DNA from: Caldifarciminota bacterium UBA6260
Lineage (GTDB): Bacteria; Hydrothermota; 32-111
Direction of reading: 5' to 3'
DNA length: 5,049 bases
Assembly: GCA_002441125.1 (NCBI GenBank)
Contig: DJVI01000026.1
Span: 1-5,049 of the forward strand
Positions within the stretch are counted from its first letter, which is position 1. Each line of letters opens with the position of its first letter. This document shows positions 1-5,024 of this stretch, in pieces. The notes under the pieces were generated by a model. It did no database searches. It was not told the origin of the DNA and saw only the letters and a list, made by a program, of their open reading frames with translations. The translations under genes were made by a program, and so were the position numbers.

Positions 1-1902
1 CATGTTTGAACCCATCAAAGCTCTGTTTGCATCATCATGTTCCAAAAACGGAATCATAGAGGTTGAAGGGCTTACTATCTGTTTTGGTGAAACATCTATG
101 TAATCCACCTCTTCAGCTGGAACAAGCGGATACTCACCTTTTTTCCTGCAAAGAACGATTTTATTTTTGAAAGTTCCATCTTCGTTCAAAGGTGAATTCG
201 CCTGTGCGATAAAATATTTATCCTCCTGATCAGCGGTCAGATAGTCAACAGTGTTGGTAACTTTACCTTTAACAACCTTTCTGTATGGTGTTTCAATAAA
301 ACCGTATTCGTTTACCCTCGCATAGGTTGAAAGAGAGGTTATAAGACCAATGTTCTGTCCTTCAGGTGTTTCTATTGGACATAGCCTTCCATAATGTGAA
401 TGATGGACATCACGGACCTCAAAACCTGCAGTGTCCCTTGTTAAACCACCAGGGCCAAGGGCTGATATCCTTCTTTTATGTGTAAGCTCAGCGAGAGGAT
501 TTGTCTGTTCAAGAAACTGTGAGAGCTGACTTGTTGAGAAGAATGATAGAATAGTTGATGATACTAACCTTGCGTTTATCAACTCTTTTGGAGTAACCTG
601 CTCTTTCATCATCATTCTCTCTCTAATATTTTTTGCCATCTTTGCGAATGCCTGTTCGAACTGATTTTCCAATAGCTCTCCAACCCTTCTTATCCTTCTG
701 CTACCAAGATGATCTATATCATCGAATTCAAACTGATTGTTTGGATTTACAGCAAACAAAAGCTTCTTTATTGAATATATCAGATCCTCTTTTGTAAGAG
801 CTAAATTTTCTGGATCAATCTTATGCTCTAACTTTTCATTAAGTTTTAATCTTCCGACTTTTCCGAGTTCATACCTTTCCACTGTAAAGAATGCTGCTTC
901 AAAAAATTTCTGTGCTATCTCTGTTGTTGCTGGGTTTGTTCCTTTTAGATAGAAAAATATCTTTTCTATCGCATCCTCCATACTTGTTGTAGGATCCTTT
1001 TTGAGTGTATTCAAAACAACATTCAAAGCTGTTTCATTATCTGTTTTTACAACTTTAATTTTAGAGATCTCCCTTTCAAGAAGTGAGTTCAAAACAGCAG
1101 GTGTTATAACAGTTCCAGCTTCAAAAACTACTTCACCAGTTTTTTTATCTATTATATTTGAAAATAGAATTTTCGAATTTAATTCAGGTCCAAAATTTTT
1201 AACATCCTTTTCGGAAAAAGTGATCTCCTCTTTTGAAAATAATAGCCCAAATATTTTTTCAACACTATCGTAACCGAAAGATTTCAAAAGAATAGTAGCA
1301 GGAAATTTTTTCTTCCTATCAAGGTTAGCATACATTATCTCATTAGTATCAACATCGAATTCAAGCCAGGAACCTTTATTTGGAAGAATCTGTGCTGTGT
1401 AATAGAATTTACCACCTTCCATCTCTTCCATAGTAAAGAATATTCCCGGAGACCTATGTATCTGACTTACAACAACCCTCTCAATACCATTAATAAGAAA
1501 AGTCCCATTCTCTCCCATAAGTGGAATACTACAAAGAAAAACATCCTGTTCTATAACATCTTTAATGGTTCCAGTTGGTTCACCAGTTTTTTCGTTGAAA
1601 TTTTTATATATCATCTTCAATGTTACTTTCAAAGGTGCAGCATAAGTTAAACCTTTGTATTTGCATTCATCAAAAGAGTATATAGGTTCCTCGATCTCAT
1701 ATTTTACAAAATCTAAACTGAATCTTGAGTTTGTATCATCTATTGGAAACGCATCCTTTAAAACTTTTTGTAACCCCTGATATTTCCTTTTATCAGCAGG
1801 AACATCAGCCTGTAAGAACTGTTCAAAAGATTCCTTCTGTATTGTCAAAAGGTAGGGTAATTTCACATTGGAATTGAACTTTGCAAAAGATATTCTTTTC
1901 AT
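1..1902 (-). CDS. rpoB: RNA polymerase beta subunit, N-terminal 634 residues (partial)
   Basis: This is the beta subunit of DNA-dependent RNA polymerase, which forms one side of the active cleft and the rifampicin pocket. The frame is open from an ATG at 1902 to the window edge, where it ends mid-protein at MGSNM. Visible landmarks are LPYLLTIQKESFEQFLQ at about residues 15-31, NGIERVVVSQIHRSPG at about 138-153, a lobe segment with DKKTGEVV near 252, DDIDHLGSRRIRRVGE near 390, the rifampicin region SQLSQFLEQTNPLAELTHKR at 459-478 followed by ISALGPGG, and CPIETPEGQNIGLI from 507. His475 corresponds to E. coli H526, an offset of 51. The pocket differs from E. coli at M515L, D516E, N518T, S522A and P567Q (E. 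coli numbers). An AGGAG site lies 10 nt before the ATG. It is the last gene in the window, 58 nt after rplL. No frameshift is seen, and the identity is certain. Confidence 0.99.
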   Translation of the reverse strand, partial: MKRISFAKFNSNVKLPYLLTIQKESFEQFLQADVPADKRKYQGLQKVLKDAFPIDDTNSRFSLDFVKYEIEEPIYSFDECKYKGLTYAAPLKVTLKMIYKNFNEKTGEPTGTIKDVIEQDVFLCSIPLMGENGTFLINGIERVVVSQIHRSPGIFFTMEEMEGGKFYYTAQILPNKGSWLEFDVDTNEIMYANLDRKKKFPATILLKSFGYDSVEKIFGLLFSKEEITFSEKDVKNFGPELNSKILFSNIIDKKTGEVVFEAGTVITPAVLNSLLEREISKIKVVKTDNETALNVVLNTLKKDPTTSMEDAIEKIFFYLKGTNPATTEIAQKFFEAAFFTVERYELGKVGRLKLNEKLEHKIDPENLALTKEDLIYSIKKLLFAVNPNNQFEFDDIDHLGSRRIRRVGELLENQFEQAFAKMAKNIRERMMMKEQVTPKELINARLVSSTILSFFSTSQLSQFLEQTNPLAELTHKRRISALGPGGLTRDTAGFEVRDVHHSHYGRLCPIETPEGQNIGLITSLSTYARVNEYGFIETPYRKVVKGKVTNTVDYLTADQEDKYFIAQANSPLNEDGTFKNKIVLCRKKGEYPLVPAEEVDYIDVSPKQIVSPSTSMIPFLEHDDANRALMGSNM

Positions 1903-1943
1903 TTAACCACAACTCCTTTTTTGTTGTGAAGGAGGGGTATCAT
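1899..1943 (-). other. Possible 14-codon mini-ORF overlapping the rpoB start
   Basis: An ATG in the loop of the 9-bp hairpin opens a frame reading MIPLLHNKKGVVVK. Its TGA (1901-1899) overlaps the rpoB ATG as ATGA. A strong Shine-Dalgarno-like AAGGAGGGG directly precedes the ATG, but only 2 nt separate GGAGG from it, which is closer than is normally efficient. The start is also inside a stable stem-loop. It may be a coupling peptide or chance; there is no homology evidence. Confidence 0.2.
1908..1928 (-). promoter_or_regulatory. Hairpin presenting the rpoB ribosome binding site
   Basis: CACAAC (1928-1923) and GTTGTG (1913-1908) form a 6-bp stem around the 9-nt loop AAAAAAGGA. Most of the rpoB Shine-Dalgarno sequence (AAGGAG, 1918-1913) therefore lies in the loop, with its last G in the stem. 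The helix directly abuts the upstream 9-bp hairpin at 1929, so the two could stack. The unpaired spacing from AGGAG to the ATG is 10 nt, a little long. The stem is A/U-rich and weak, so it may form only transiently. A regulatory effect is inferred, not shown. Confidence 0.45.
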
Positions 1944-1952
1944 CCCCTCCTT
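1929..1952 (-). promoter_or_regulatory. Perfect 9-bp hairpin after rplL
   Basis: On the minus-strand transcript the arms AAGGAGGGG (1952-1944) and CCCCTCCTT (1937-1929) pair without a mismatch around the 6-nt loop ATGATA. The hairpin begins 8 nt after the rplL stop codon. No U-tract follows in the direction of the operon (the next bases are CACAACAAAAAAGG), so it does not look like a full intrinsic terminator for this operon. In the plus direction the stem is followed by only two further T residues. Its 5' arm resembles a Shine-Dalgarno sequence and its 3' arm an anti-Shine-Dalgarno. Possible roles, all inferred, are attenuation, an RNA processing or stability site at the L12/polymerase boundary, or control of rpoB translation. 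Confidence 0.75.
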
Positions 1953-1960
1953 TTAAAGTT

Positions 1961-2341
1961 TTACTTCAACTCTACAACTGCTCCTGCTTGTTCAAGCTGT
2001 TCTTTTATTTTTTCAGCTTCTTCCATTGGAACATTCTTCTTTATCTCTTTTGGTGCTGCATCAACTATCTCTTTTGCTTCTTTGAGTTCTATGTTAAGAA
2101 TAGCTTTAACAACTTTAATAACTTGAAGTTTTGACTGACCAGCTGAATGTAAAACAACCGTTGCTGTAGTTTTCTCAGCTTCACCTGCCTGCTGTCCACC
2201 ACCCTGTGCTGCCTGTGCAACTGCAACTGGTGCTGCAGCTGTAACTCCAAATTTTTCCTTTAAAGCTTCAACAAGTTCTGCAAGTTCCAAAACTGTCATC
2301 TTTTCTATCATCTCTATGATTTTTTCTTTATTTTCAGACAT
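1961..2341 (-). CDS. rplL: 50S ribosomal protein L7/L12
   Basis: This is the stalk protein of the large subunit. It is present in several copies per ribosome and recruits and stimulates EF-Tu, EF-G and IF2. At 126 residues it has the normal length. An N-terminal dimerisation helix region (about 1-33) is followed by a flexible Ala/Gln/Gly-rich hinge (about 34-58, with AAAPVAVAQAAQGGGQQAG) and the globular factor-binding domain (about 60-126). That domain carries KLQVIKVVKAI, LKEAKEIVDAAP and the terminal AGAVVELK. The factor-binding patch is unusual: the usual R of VIKVVR is K79, and the near-invariant GLGLKEAK is NIELKEAK (83-90). The gene starts 9 nt after rplJ. A GGAGG site lies only 4 nt before the ATG and runs out of the rplJ stop codon (TAAGGAGG), which suggests translational coupling. 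Identity is certain. Confidence 0.99.
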   Translation of the reverse strand: MSENKEKIIEMIEKMTVLELAELVEALKEKFGVTAAAPVAVAQAAQGGGQQAGEAEKTTATVVLHSAGQSKLQVIKVVKAILNIELKEAKEIVDAAPKEIKKNVPMEEAEKIKEQLEQAGAVVELK

Positions 2342-2350
2342 TTTTCCTCC

Positions 2351-2890
2351 TTACTGATTATTCTCTTTTTTTTGTTTGATTGCTTCAACCGTATAAACGA
2401 ACTCACTGATGATGCCGTTTAGAGTCCATACAAAATTGTATATAGGAGCTTGTATAGAGCCTACAAGATTTGATAGCAATTCTTCCTTTGATGGTATCTC
2501 TGCCAATCTGTCAACTGCTTTTTGATCAAAGAATTTTCCATCAACTACAGCTACCTTAGCTTTAGGATTCTTATATTTTTTGAAAAACTCCTTTATAGTT
2601 TTTGCAGGTGTAACTGGATCACCGTAGGAAAAAGCTACAGATGTGTTCCCTTTGAGAGCGATATCGATGTTTTCGTTTGGAAAAACTTCTTTAAAAGCGA
2701 AATAGAGTGTACTGTTTTTAATAACTTTATACTCTATTTTCTCTTTATCAAAAGTTCTTCTCAACTCATTCACCTGCTCAACTGTCATACCTTTAAAATC
2801 TGAAAGGTATACTCCTTTTGCATCCTTCAGTTTTTGAGCAATCGTTTTTACGGTTTCTTTTTTGAGTTCTAACTTTTTAAGATTGCCCAT
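2351..2890 (-). CDS. rplJ: 50S ribosomal protein L10
   Basis: L10 anchors L7/L12 dimers to the ribosome next to L11 at the base of the stalk. The product is 179 residues, a normal length. The N-terminal rRNA-binding domain shows DFKGMTVEQVNELRR (31-45), YKVIKNS (54-60) and GNTSVAF (81-87). LAEIPSKEELLSNLVGSIQA (129-148) is the typical family signature. The C-terminal helix (about 155-179) is the part that binds L12 dimers in this family. I chose the ATG at 2890 because AAGGAG (2901-2896) lies 5 nt before it. A GTG at 2896 would extend the frame by two codons but lies inside that binding site. The site overlaps the rplA stop codon (TAAGGAG), so rplA and rplJ are probably coupled. The 9-nt gap leaves no room for the structured L10 leader found in many bacteria. 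Confidence 0.98.
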   Translation of the reverse strand: MGNLKKLELKKETVKTIAQKLKDAKGVYLSDFKGMTVEQVNELRRTFDKEKIEYKVIKNSTLYFAFKEVFPNENIDIALKGNTSVAFSYGDPVTPAKTIKEFFKKYKNPKAKVAVVDGKFFDQKAVDRLAEIPSKEELLSNLVGSIQAPIYNFVWTLNGIISEFVYTVEAIKQKKENNQ

Positions 2891-2895
2891 TTTCA

Positions 2896-2902
2896 CTCCT
2901 TA
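2896..2902 (-). promoter_or_regulatory. Ribosome binding site fused to the rplA stop codon; sets the rplJ start
   Basis: TAAGGAG combines the rplA stop TAA (2902-2900) with the Shine-Dalgarno AAGGAG (2901-2896). The 5-nt spacing to the ATG at 2890 supports that start over the in-frame GTG at 2896-2894, whose first base belongs to the binding site. Confidence 0.8.
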
Positions 2903-3598
2903 CTTTAATGAATTTATTTCCCCTGTATCAAGAGGAACTCCTACACCCATAGTTGTCGACAATGTGACACTTTTAAAATAAGTGCCTTTGGCTGACTGAG
3001 GTCTTGCGCGTTTTATCTCAGTCAGGAGATGTAATATATTTTCTTTTAACTGTTCTTTACTGAATGAAACTTTTCCAACGATTGTATGGATATTAGCATT
3101 TTTATCCATCTTGTATTGAACTCTTCCCTTTTTGGCTTCAGTAACAACCTTTGCTATATCGTTGGTAACTGTTCCAACCTTTGGGTTTGGCATAAGACCT
3201 TTCACTCCAAGTATCTTTCCGAGTTTTCCTATCTTTTTCATAAGATCTGGAGTCGAAATAACAAGATCAAAATCCATAAAACCGTTTGAGATCTTTTCAA
3301 TAAGATCATCCTCACCAACATAATCTGCACCAGCTTCCAAAGCCTCTTTAGCTTTATCACCGTTAGCGAAAACCAAAACTCTTACCTTTTTGCCTGTTCC
3401 ATGTGGAAGGGTTGTCGCACCCCTTACCATCTGATCAGATTTTTTTGGGTCAACTCCAAGTAGTATGGCAAGTTCAACAGTTTCATCGAATTTTGCTTTT
3501 TTGGTGTTTTTTAAAATATCTATAGCTTCATCTATAGAGTATCTTTTACTTTTATCAACAAGCTTTTTGTTTTCAAGAGCTCTCTTTCCTCTTTTCAT
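2900..3598 (-). CDS. rplA: 50S ribosomal protein L1
   Basis: L1 forms the mobile L1 stalk at the ribosomal E site and helps release deacylated tRNA; in many bacteria it also represses its own operon. The product has 232 residues, normal for the family. Landmarks are the N-terminal basic stretch, LGVDPKKSDQMVRGATTLPH (47-66) followed by GTGKKVRVLVFA, KILGVKGLMPNPKVGTVT (128-145), and the C-terminal KGTYFKSVTLSTTMGVGVPL (204-223). The usual LGPRGLMPNP is LGVKGLMPNP here, so P and R are replaced by V132 and K133. The start ATG overlaps the rplK stop by one base (TAATG), with GGAGG inside the end of rplK, 5 nt upstream. This points to coupling that keeps L11 and L1 equimolar. Identity is certain. 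Confidence 0.99.
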   Translation of the reverse strand: MKRGKRALENKKLVDKSKRYSIDEAIDILKNTKKAKFDETVELAILLGVDPKKSDQMVRGATTLPHGTGKKVRVLVFANGDKAKEALEAGADYVGEDDLIEKISNGFMDFDLVISTPDLMKKIGKLGKILGVKGLMPNPKVGTVTNDIAKVVTEAKKGRVQYKMDKNANIHTIVGKVSFSKEQLKENILHLLTEIKRARPQSAKGTYFKSVTLSTTMGVGVPLDTGEINSLK

Positions 3599-4023
3599 TA
3601 TTCCTCCACTGTGATGCCCATGCTTCGAGCAGTTCCTTTGACCATTTTAATCGCTCCTTCAAGATCTTTTGCATTAAGATCTGGCATTTTCAGTTCAGCG
3701 ATTTTTTTCACATCTTCGAGTTTAACCTTTCCAACCTTCTGCTTGTTTGGAACACCTGAACCTTTTTCAAGTCCAGCTGCCTTCAAAAGAAGAACTGAGG
3801 CTGGAGGGGTCTTAGTGATAAATGTGAAAGATTTATCCTGATAAACAGTTACAACCACAGGAATTATCAAACCTTTCTGCTTCTCAGTTTTCGCGTTGAA
3901 ATTTTTGCAGAATTGCATTAGGTTTATTCCGTGTTGTCCAAGTATAGGTCCTACTGGTGGTGCTGGAGTTGCAGCTCCCCCTGGGACCTGTAATTTTACG
4001 ATAGCAACTACTTTTTTTGCCAT
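3598..4023 (-). CDS. rplK: 50S ribosomal protein L11
   Basis: L11 binds the GTPase-associated region of 23S rRNA (helices 43/44) together with L10, and its N-terminal domain responds to elongation factors. In many bacteria it is also needed for RelA activation and for thiostrepton sensitivity. The product has 141 residues, the usual length. The N-terminal domain has MAKKVVAIVKLQVPGG and then TPAPPVGPILGQHGINLMQF (19-38); P23 and P26 match the thiostrepton-site prolines. The C-terminal rRNA-binding domain contains SGVPNKQKVGKVKLEDVKKI, then DLNAKDLEGAIKMVKGTARS and a terminal MGIT. A purine-rich GGGGGAG site precedes the ATG. The gene lies 17 nt after nusG, too short a space for the separate L11-operon leader and L1-binding site known in E. 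coli, although a site overlapping the coding region cannot be excluded. Confidence 0.99.
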   Translation of the reverse strand: MAKKVVAIVKLQVPGGAATPAPPVGPILGQHGINLMQFCKNFNAKTEKQKGLIIPVVVTVYQDKSFTFITKTPPASVLLLKAAGLEKGSGVPNKQKVGKVKLEDVKKIAELKMPDLNAKDLEGAIKMVKGTARSMGITVEE

Positions 4024-4040
4024 TTATCTCCCCCTTGCTT

Positions 4041-4574
4041 TTATTTGCCTATTAGTTCGGCTTGTGTGAATGATAGTTCAACGGGTGTTGATCTACCAAA
4101 TATTGTTACAGTTACTTTCATCTTTTCTTTATCTTTATCTATCTCTTCTACTACTCCATTGAAATCCCTAAAAGGACCTGAAATTATCTTTACATTGTCA
4201 CCTACTCTGAAAGGAATCTCAAGAACCTCTCTAACATTATCTTTATTGTTCAAAAGTTCATCAACTTTTTTTGCATCATCCTCTTTTAATTTTACAGGTT
4301 TCTTTCTTCCAGATATGAAGGTAGTTTGAGCACATATCTGTGTTAAAAACTGGAGCATCTCCTTAGAATCCTCCATATGAATGAAAACATATCCGGGGAA
4401 AAGGTTTTTTTCTAAAACTACCTTTTTGCTTTTCCTTATCCTTACAACATTTTCTACAGGAATAAAGATTTGATCGACTTTATCCTGAAGTTCTTTTATC
4501 TTCAACTCTTCCTCTATCAACTTTTTTGCTCTTTTTTCATATCCTGTATAAACTTGCAACATAAACCAATCCAT
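4041..4574 (-). CDS. nusG: Transcription termination/antitermination factor NusG
   Basis: NusG binds the RNA polymerase clamp, affects pausing and Rho-dependent termination, and can link polymerase to the ribosome through S10. The 177-residue product has an NGN domain (about 1-100: WFMLQVYTGYEKRA at 3-16, LFPGYVF at 58-64) and a C-terminal KOW domain (about 122-177: RVGDNVKIISGPFRDFNGVV, then IFGRSTPVEL at 158-167). There is no insertion between beta strands of the NGN domain. The usual TPGVTGFVG-like stretch before the KP loop is diverged (QICAQTTFISGRKKPV). I chose the ATG at 4574 because GAGG (4584-4581), within GAGGTGATT, lies 5 nt upstream. A GTG at 4580, overlapping the secE TGA, would add two residues but has only a weak site. 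The gene lies 2 nt after secE. Confidence 0.98.
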   Translation of the reverse strand: MDWFMLQVYTGYEKRAKKLIEEELKIKELQDKVDQIFIPVENVVRIRKSKKVVLEKNLFPGYVFIHMEDSKEMLQFLTQICAQTTFISGRKKPVKLKEDDAKKVDELLNNKDNVREVLEIPFRVGDNVKIISGPFRDFNGVVEEIDKDKEKMKVTVTIFGRSTPVELSFTQAELIGK

Positions 4575-4576
4575 AA

Positions 4577-4768
4577 TCACCTCGTAAATAGACTAAAAAT
4601 TTTCGAAATAAGAAGATCAAATCCTCCAACAACAAAACCTAAAATTATGGATACAACTATTACAACAAGAGTTGAACCCCAGAGAGATTTTGAATCTGGA
4701 AGAACAACCTTTTTCAACTCAATTTTTACCTCTCTAAGATACTCAATAAAATTTTTCCACCATTTCAT
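4577..4768 (-). CDS. secE: Preprotein translocase subunit SecE
   Basis: SecE is the small clamp subunit that stabilises the SecY channel in the inner membrane. The product has 63 residues and the one-membrane-span form usual outside the gamma-proteobacteria. An amphipathic cytoplasmic helix (FIEYLREVKIELKKV, 7-21) is followed by a hinge and one hydrophobic span at about 31-55 (VVIVVSIILGFVVGG within it). The motif that normally reads KKVxWPsrxE is KKVVLPDSKSL here: the conserved tryptophan before proline is Leu23, while Trp occurs at position 30. AAAGGAG lies upstream of the ATG. The short length, the single span and the position between tRNA-Trp and nusG make the identity firm despite the changed motif. 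Confidence 0.96.
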   Translation of the reverse strand: MKWWKNFIEYLREVKIELKKVVLPDSKSLWGSTLVVIVVSIILGFVVGGFDLLISKIFSLFTR

Positions 4769-4784
4769 AAAATCTCCTTTTATT

Positions 4785-4858
4785 CAGGGCAGGAGGGACT
4801 CGAACCCCCAACATTCGGTTTTGGAGACCGACGCTCTACCAATTGGAGCTACTGCCCT
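4785..4858 (-). tRNA. trnW: tRNA-Trp (anticodon CCA)
   Basis: A 74-nt cloverleaf reads on the minus strand. The acceptor AGGGCAG/CTGCCCT pairs fully over 7 bp. The D stem is GCTC/GAGC with loop CAATTGGTA. The anticodon stem TCGGT/ACCGA closes the loop CTCCAAA, giving anticodon CCA (4824-4822). The variable loop is ATGTT. The T stem GGGGG/CCCTC has one G-U pair and the loop TTCGAGT. The discriminator is G (4785), as expected for bacterial tRNA-Trp. The 3' CCA is not encoded (AATAAAAGG follows), so it must be added after processing. The gene lies 6 nt after rpmG and 16 nt before secE, so it must be cut out of the operon transcript. Confidence 0.98.
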
Positions 4859-4864
4859 AAACAT

Positions 4865-5014
4865 TTATTTTGCCTCTTTATGAAGAGTATGTTTTTTACA
4901 AAACTTGCAGTACTTTTTTAGTTCAAGTTTATCCGTCTGTTTTTTCTTATTCTTCGTTGTCATATAATTTTTTCTTTTACATTCAGAACAAACCATTGTT
5001 ATTATTTCTCTCAT
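4865..5014 (-). CDS. rpmG: 50S ribosomal protein L33, zinc-binding type
   Basis: L33 is a small protein of the large subunit near the E site. The 49-residue product begins MREIITMVCSEC, continues KRKNYMTTKNKKK and LELKKYCKFCKKH, and ends TLHKEAK, a nearly textbook L33. Two CxxC pairs (C9/C12 and C36/C39) make a zinc ribbon, so this is the zinc-containing form. The ATG at 5014 is preferred over the internal ATG at residue 7 because the family normally begins MRxxIT, and because an AGAGGAAAAG site precedes it, 10 nt after the tuf stop. The protein is very basic, as expected for rRNA binding. Confidence 0.97.
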   Translation of the reverse strand: MREIITMVCSECKRKNYMTTKNKKKQTDKLELKKYCKFCKKHTLHKEAK

Positions 5015-5024
5015 CTTTTCCTCT

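Noticed and set aside
737..1273. Plus-strand open frames of 71 and 90 codons opposite rpoB
   Set aside because: They are shadows of a highly conserved rpoB frame in AT-rich DNA, and they have neither recognisable protein features nor convincing ribosome binding sites.
1456..1650. 64-codon plus-strand open frame opposite rpoB
   Set aside because: It has low-complexity Asn/Ile/Phe-rich content typical of antisense frames, and it overlaps the conserved RpoB NGIERVVVSQIHRSPG region.
1929..1954. Intrinsic terminator ending the operon after rplL
   Set aside because: The stem is good, but no U-run follows it on the minus strand and rpoB begins 27 nt further on. At most it is an attenuator or processing site.
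1881..2126. 81-codon plus-strand open frame opposite rplL and the rpoB start
   Set aside because: It crosses the intergenic hairpin and the antisense L12 coding region and shows no family features.
3086..3841. Plus-strand open frames opposite rplA and rplK
   Set aside because: They are antisense to certain ribosomal protein genes, and their Ser/Phe/Ile-rich translations are expected from reverse-complement lysine-rich genes.
4401..4418. Homopolymer runs of seven A on the coding strand (in nusG, and also in rplK near 3700 and rplA near 3440) as frameshift sites
   Set aside because: The frames continue normally through them with conserved residues on both sides. Such runs are expected in lysine-rich genes of an AT-rich genome.
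4575..4580. GTG start for nusG at 4580
   Set aside because: The GTG partly lies in the GAGGTGATT binding site that serves the ATG at 4574, and starting at the ATG gives the usual short NusG N-terminus before WFMLQVY. It remains a minor alternative.
4470..4883. 137-codon open frame on the plus strand
   Set aside because: It lies antisense to nusG, secE and the tRNA-Trp gene, all of which are certain. Its sequence has no recognisable domain, and it includes the tRNA complement.
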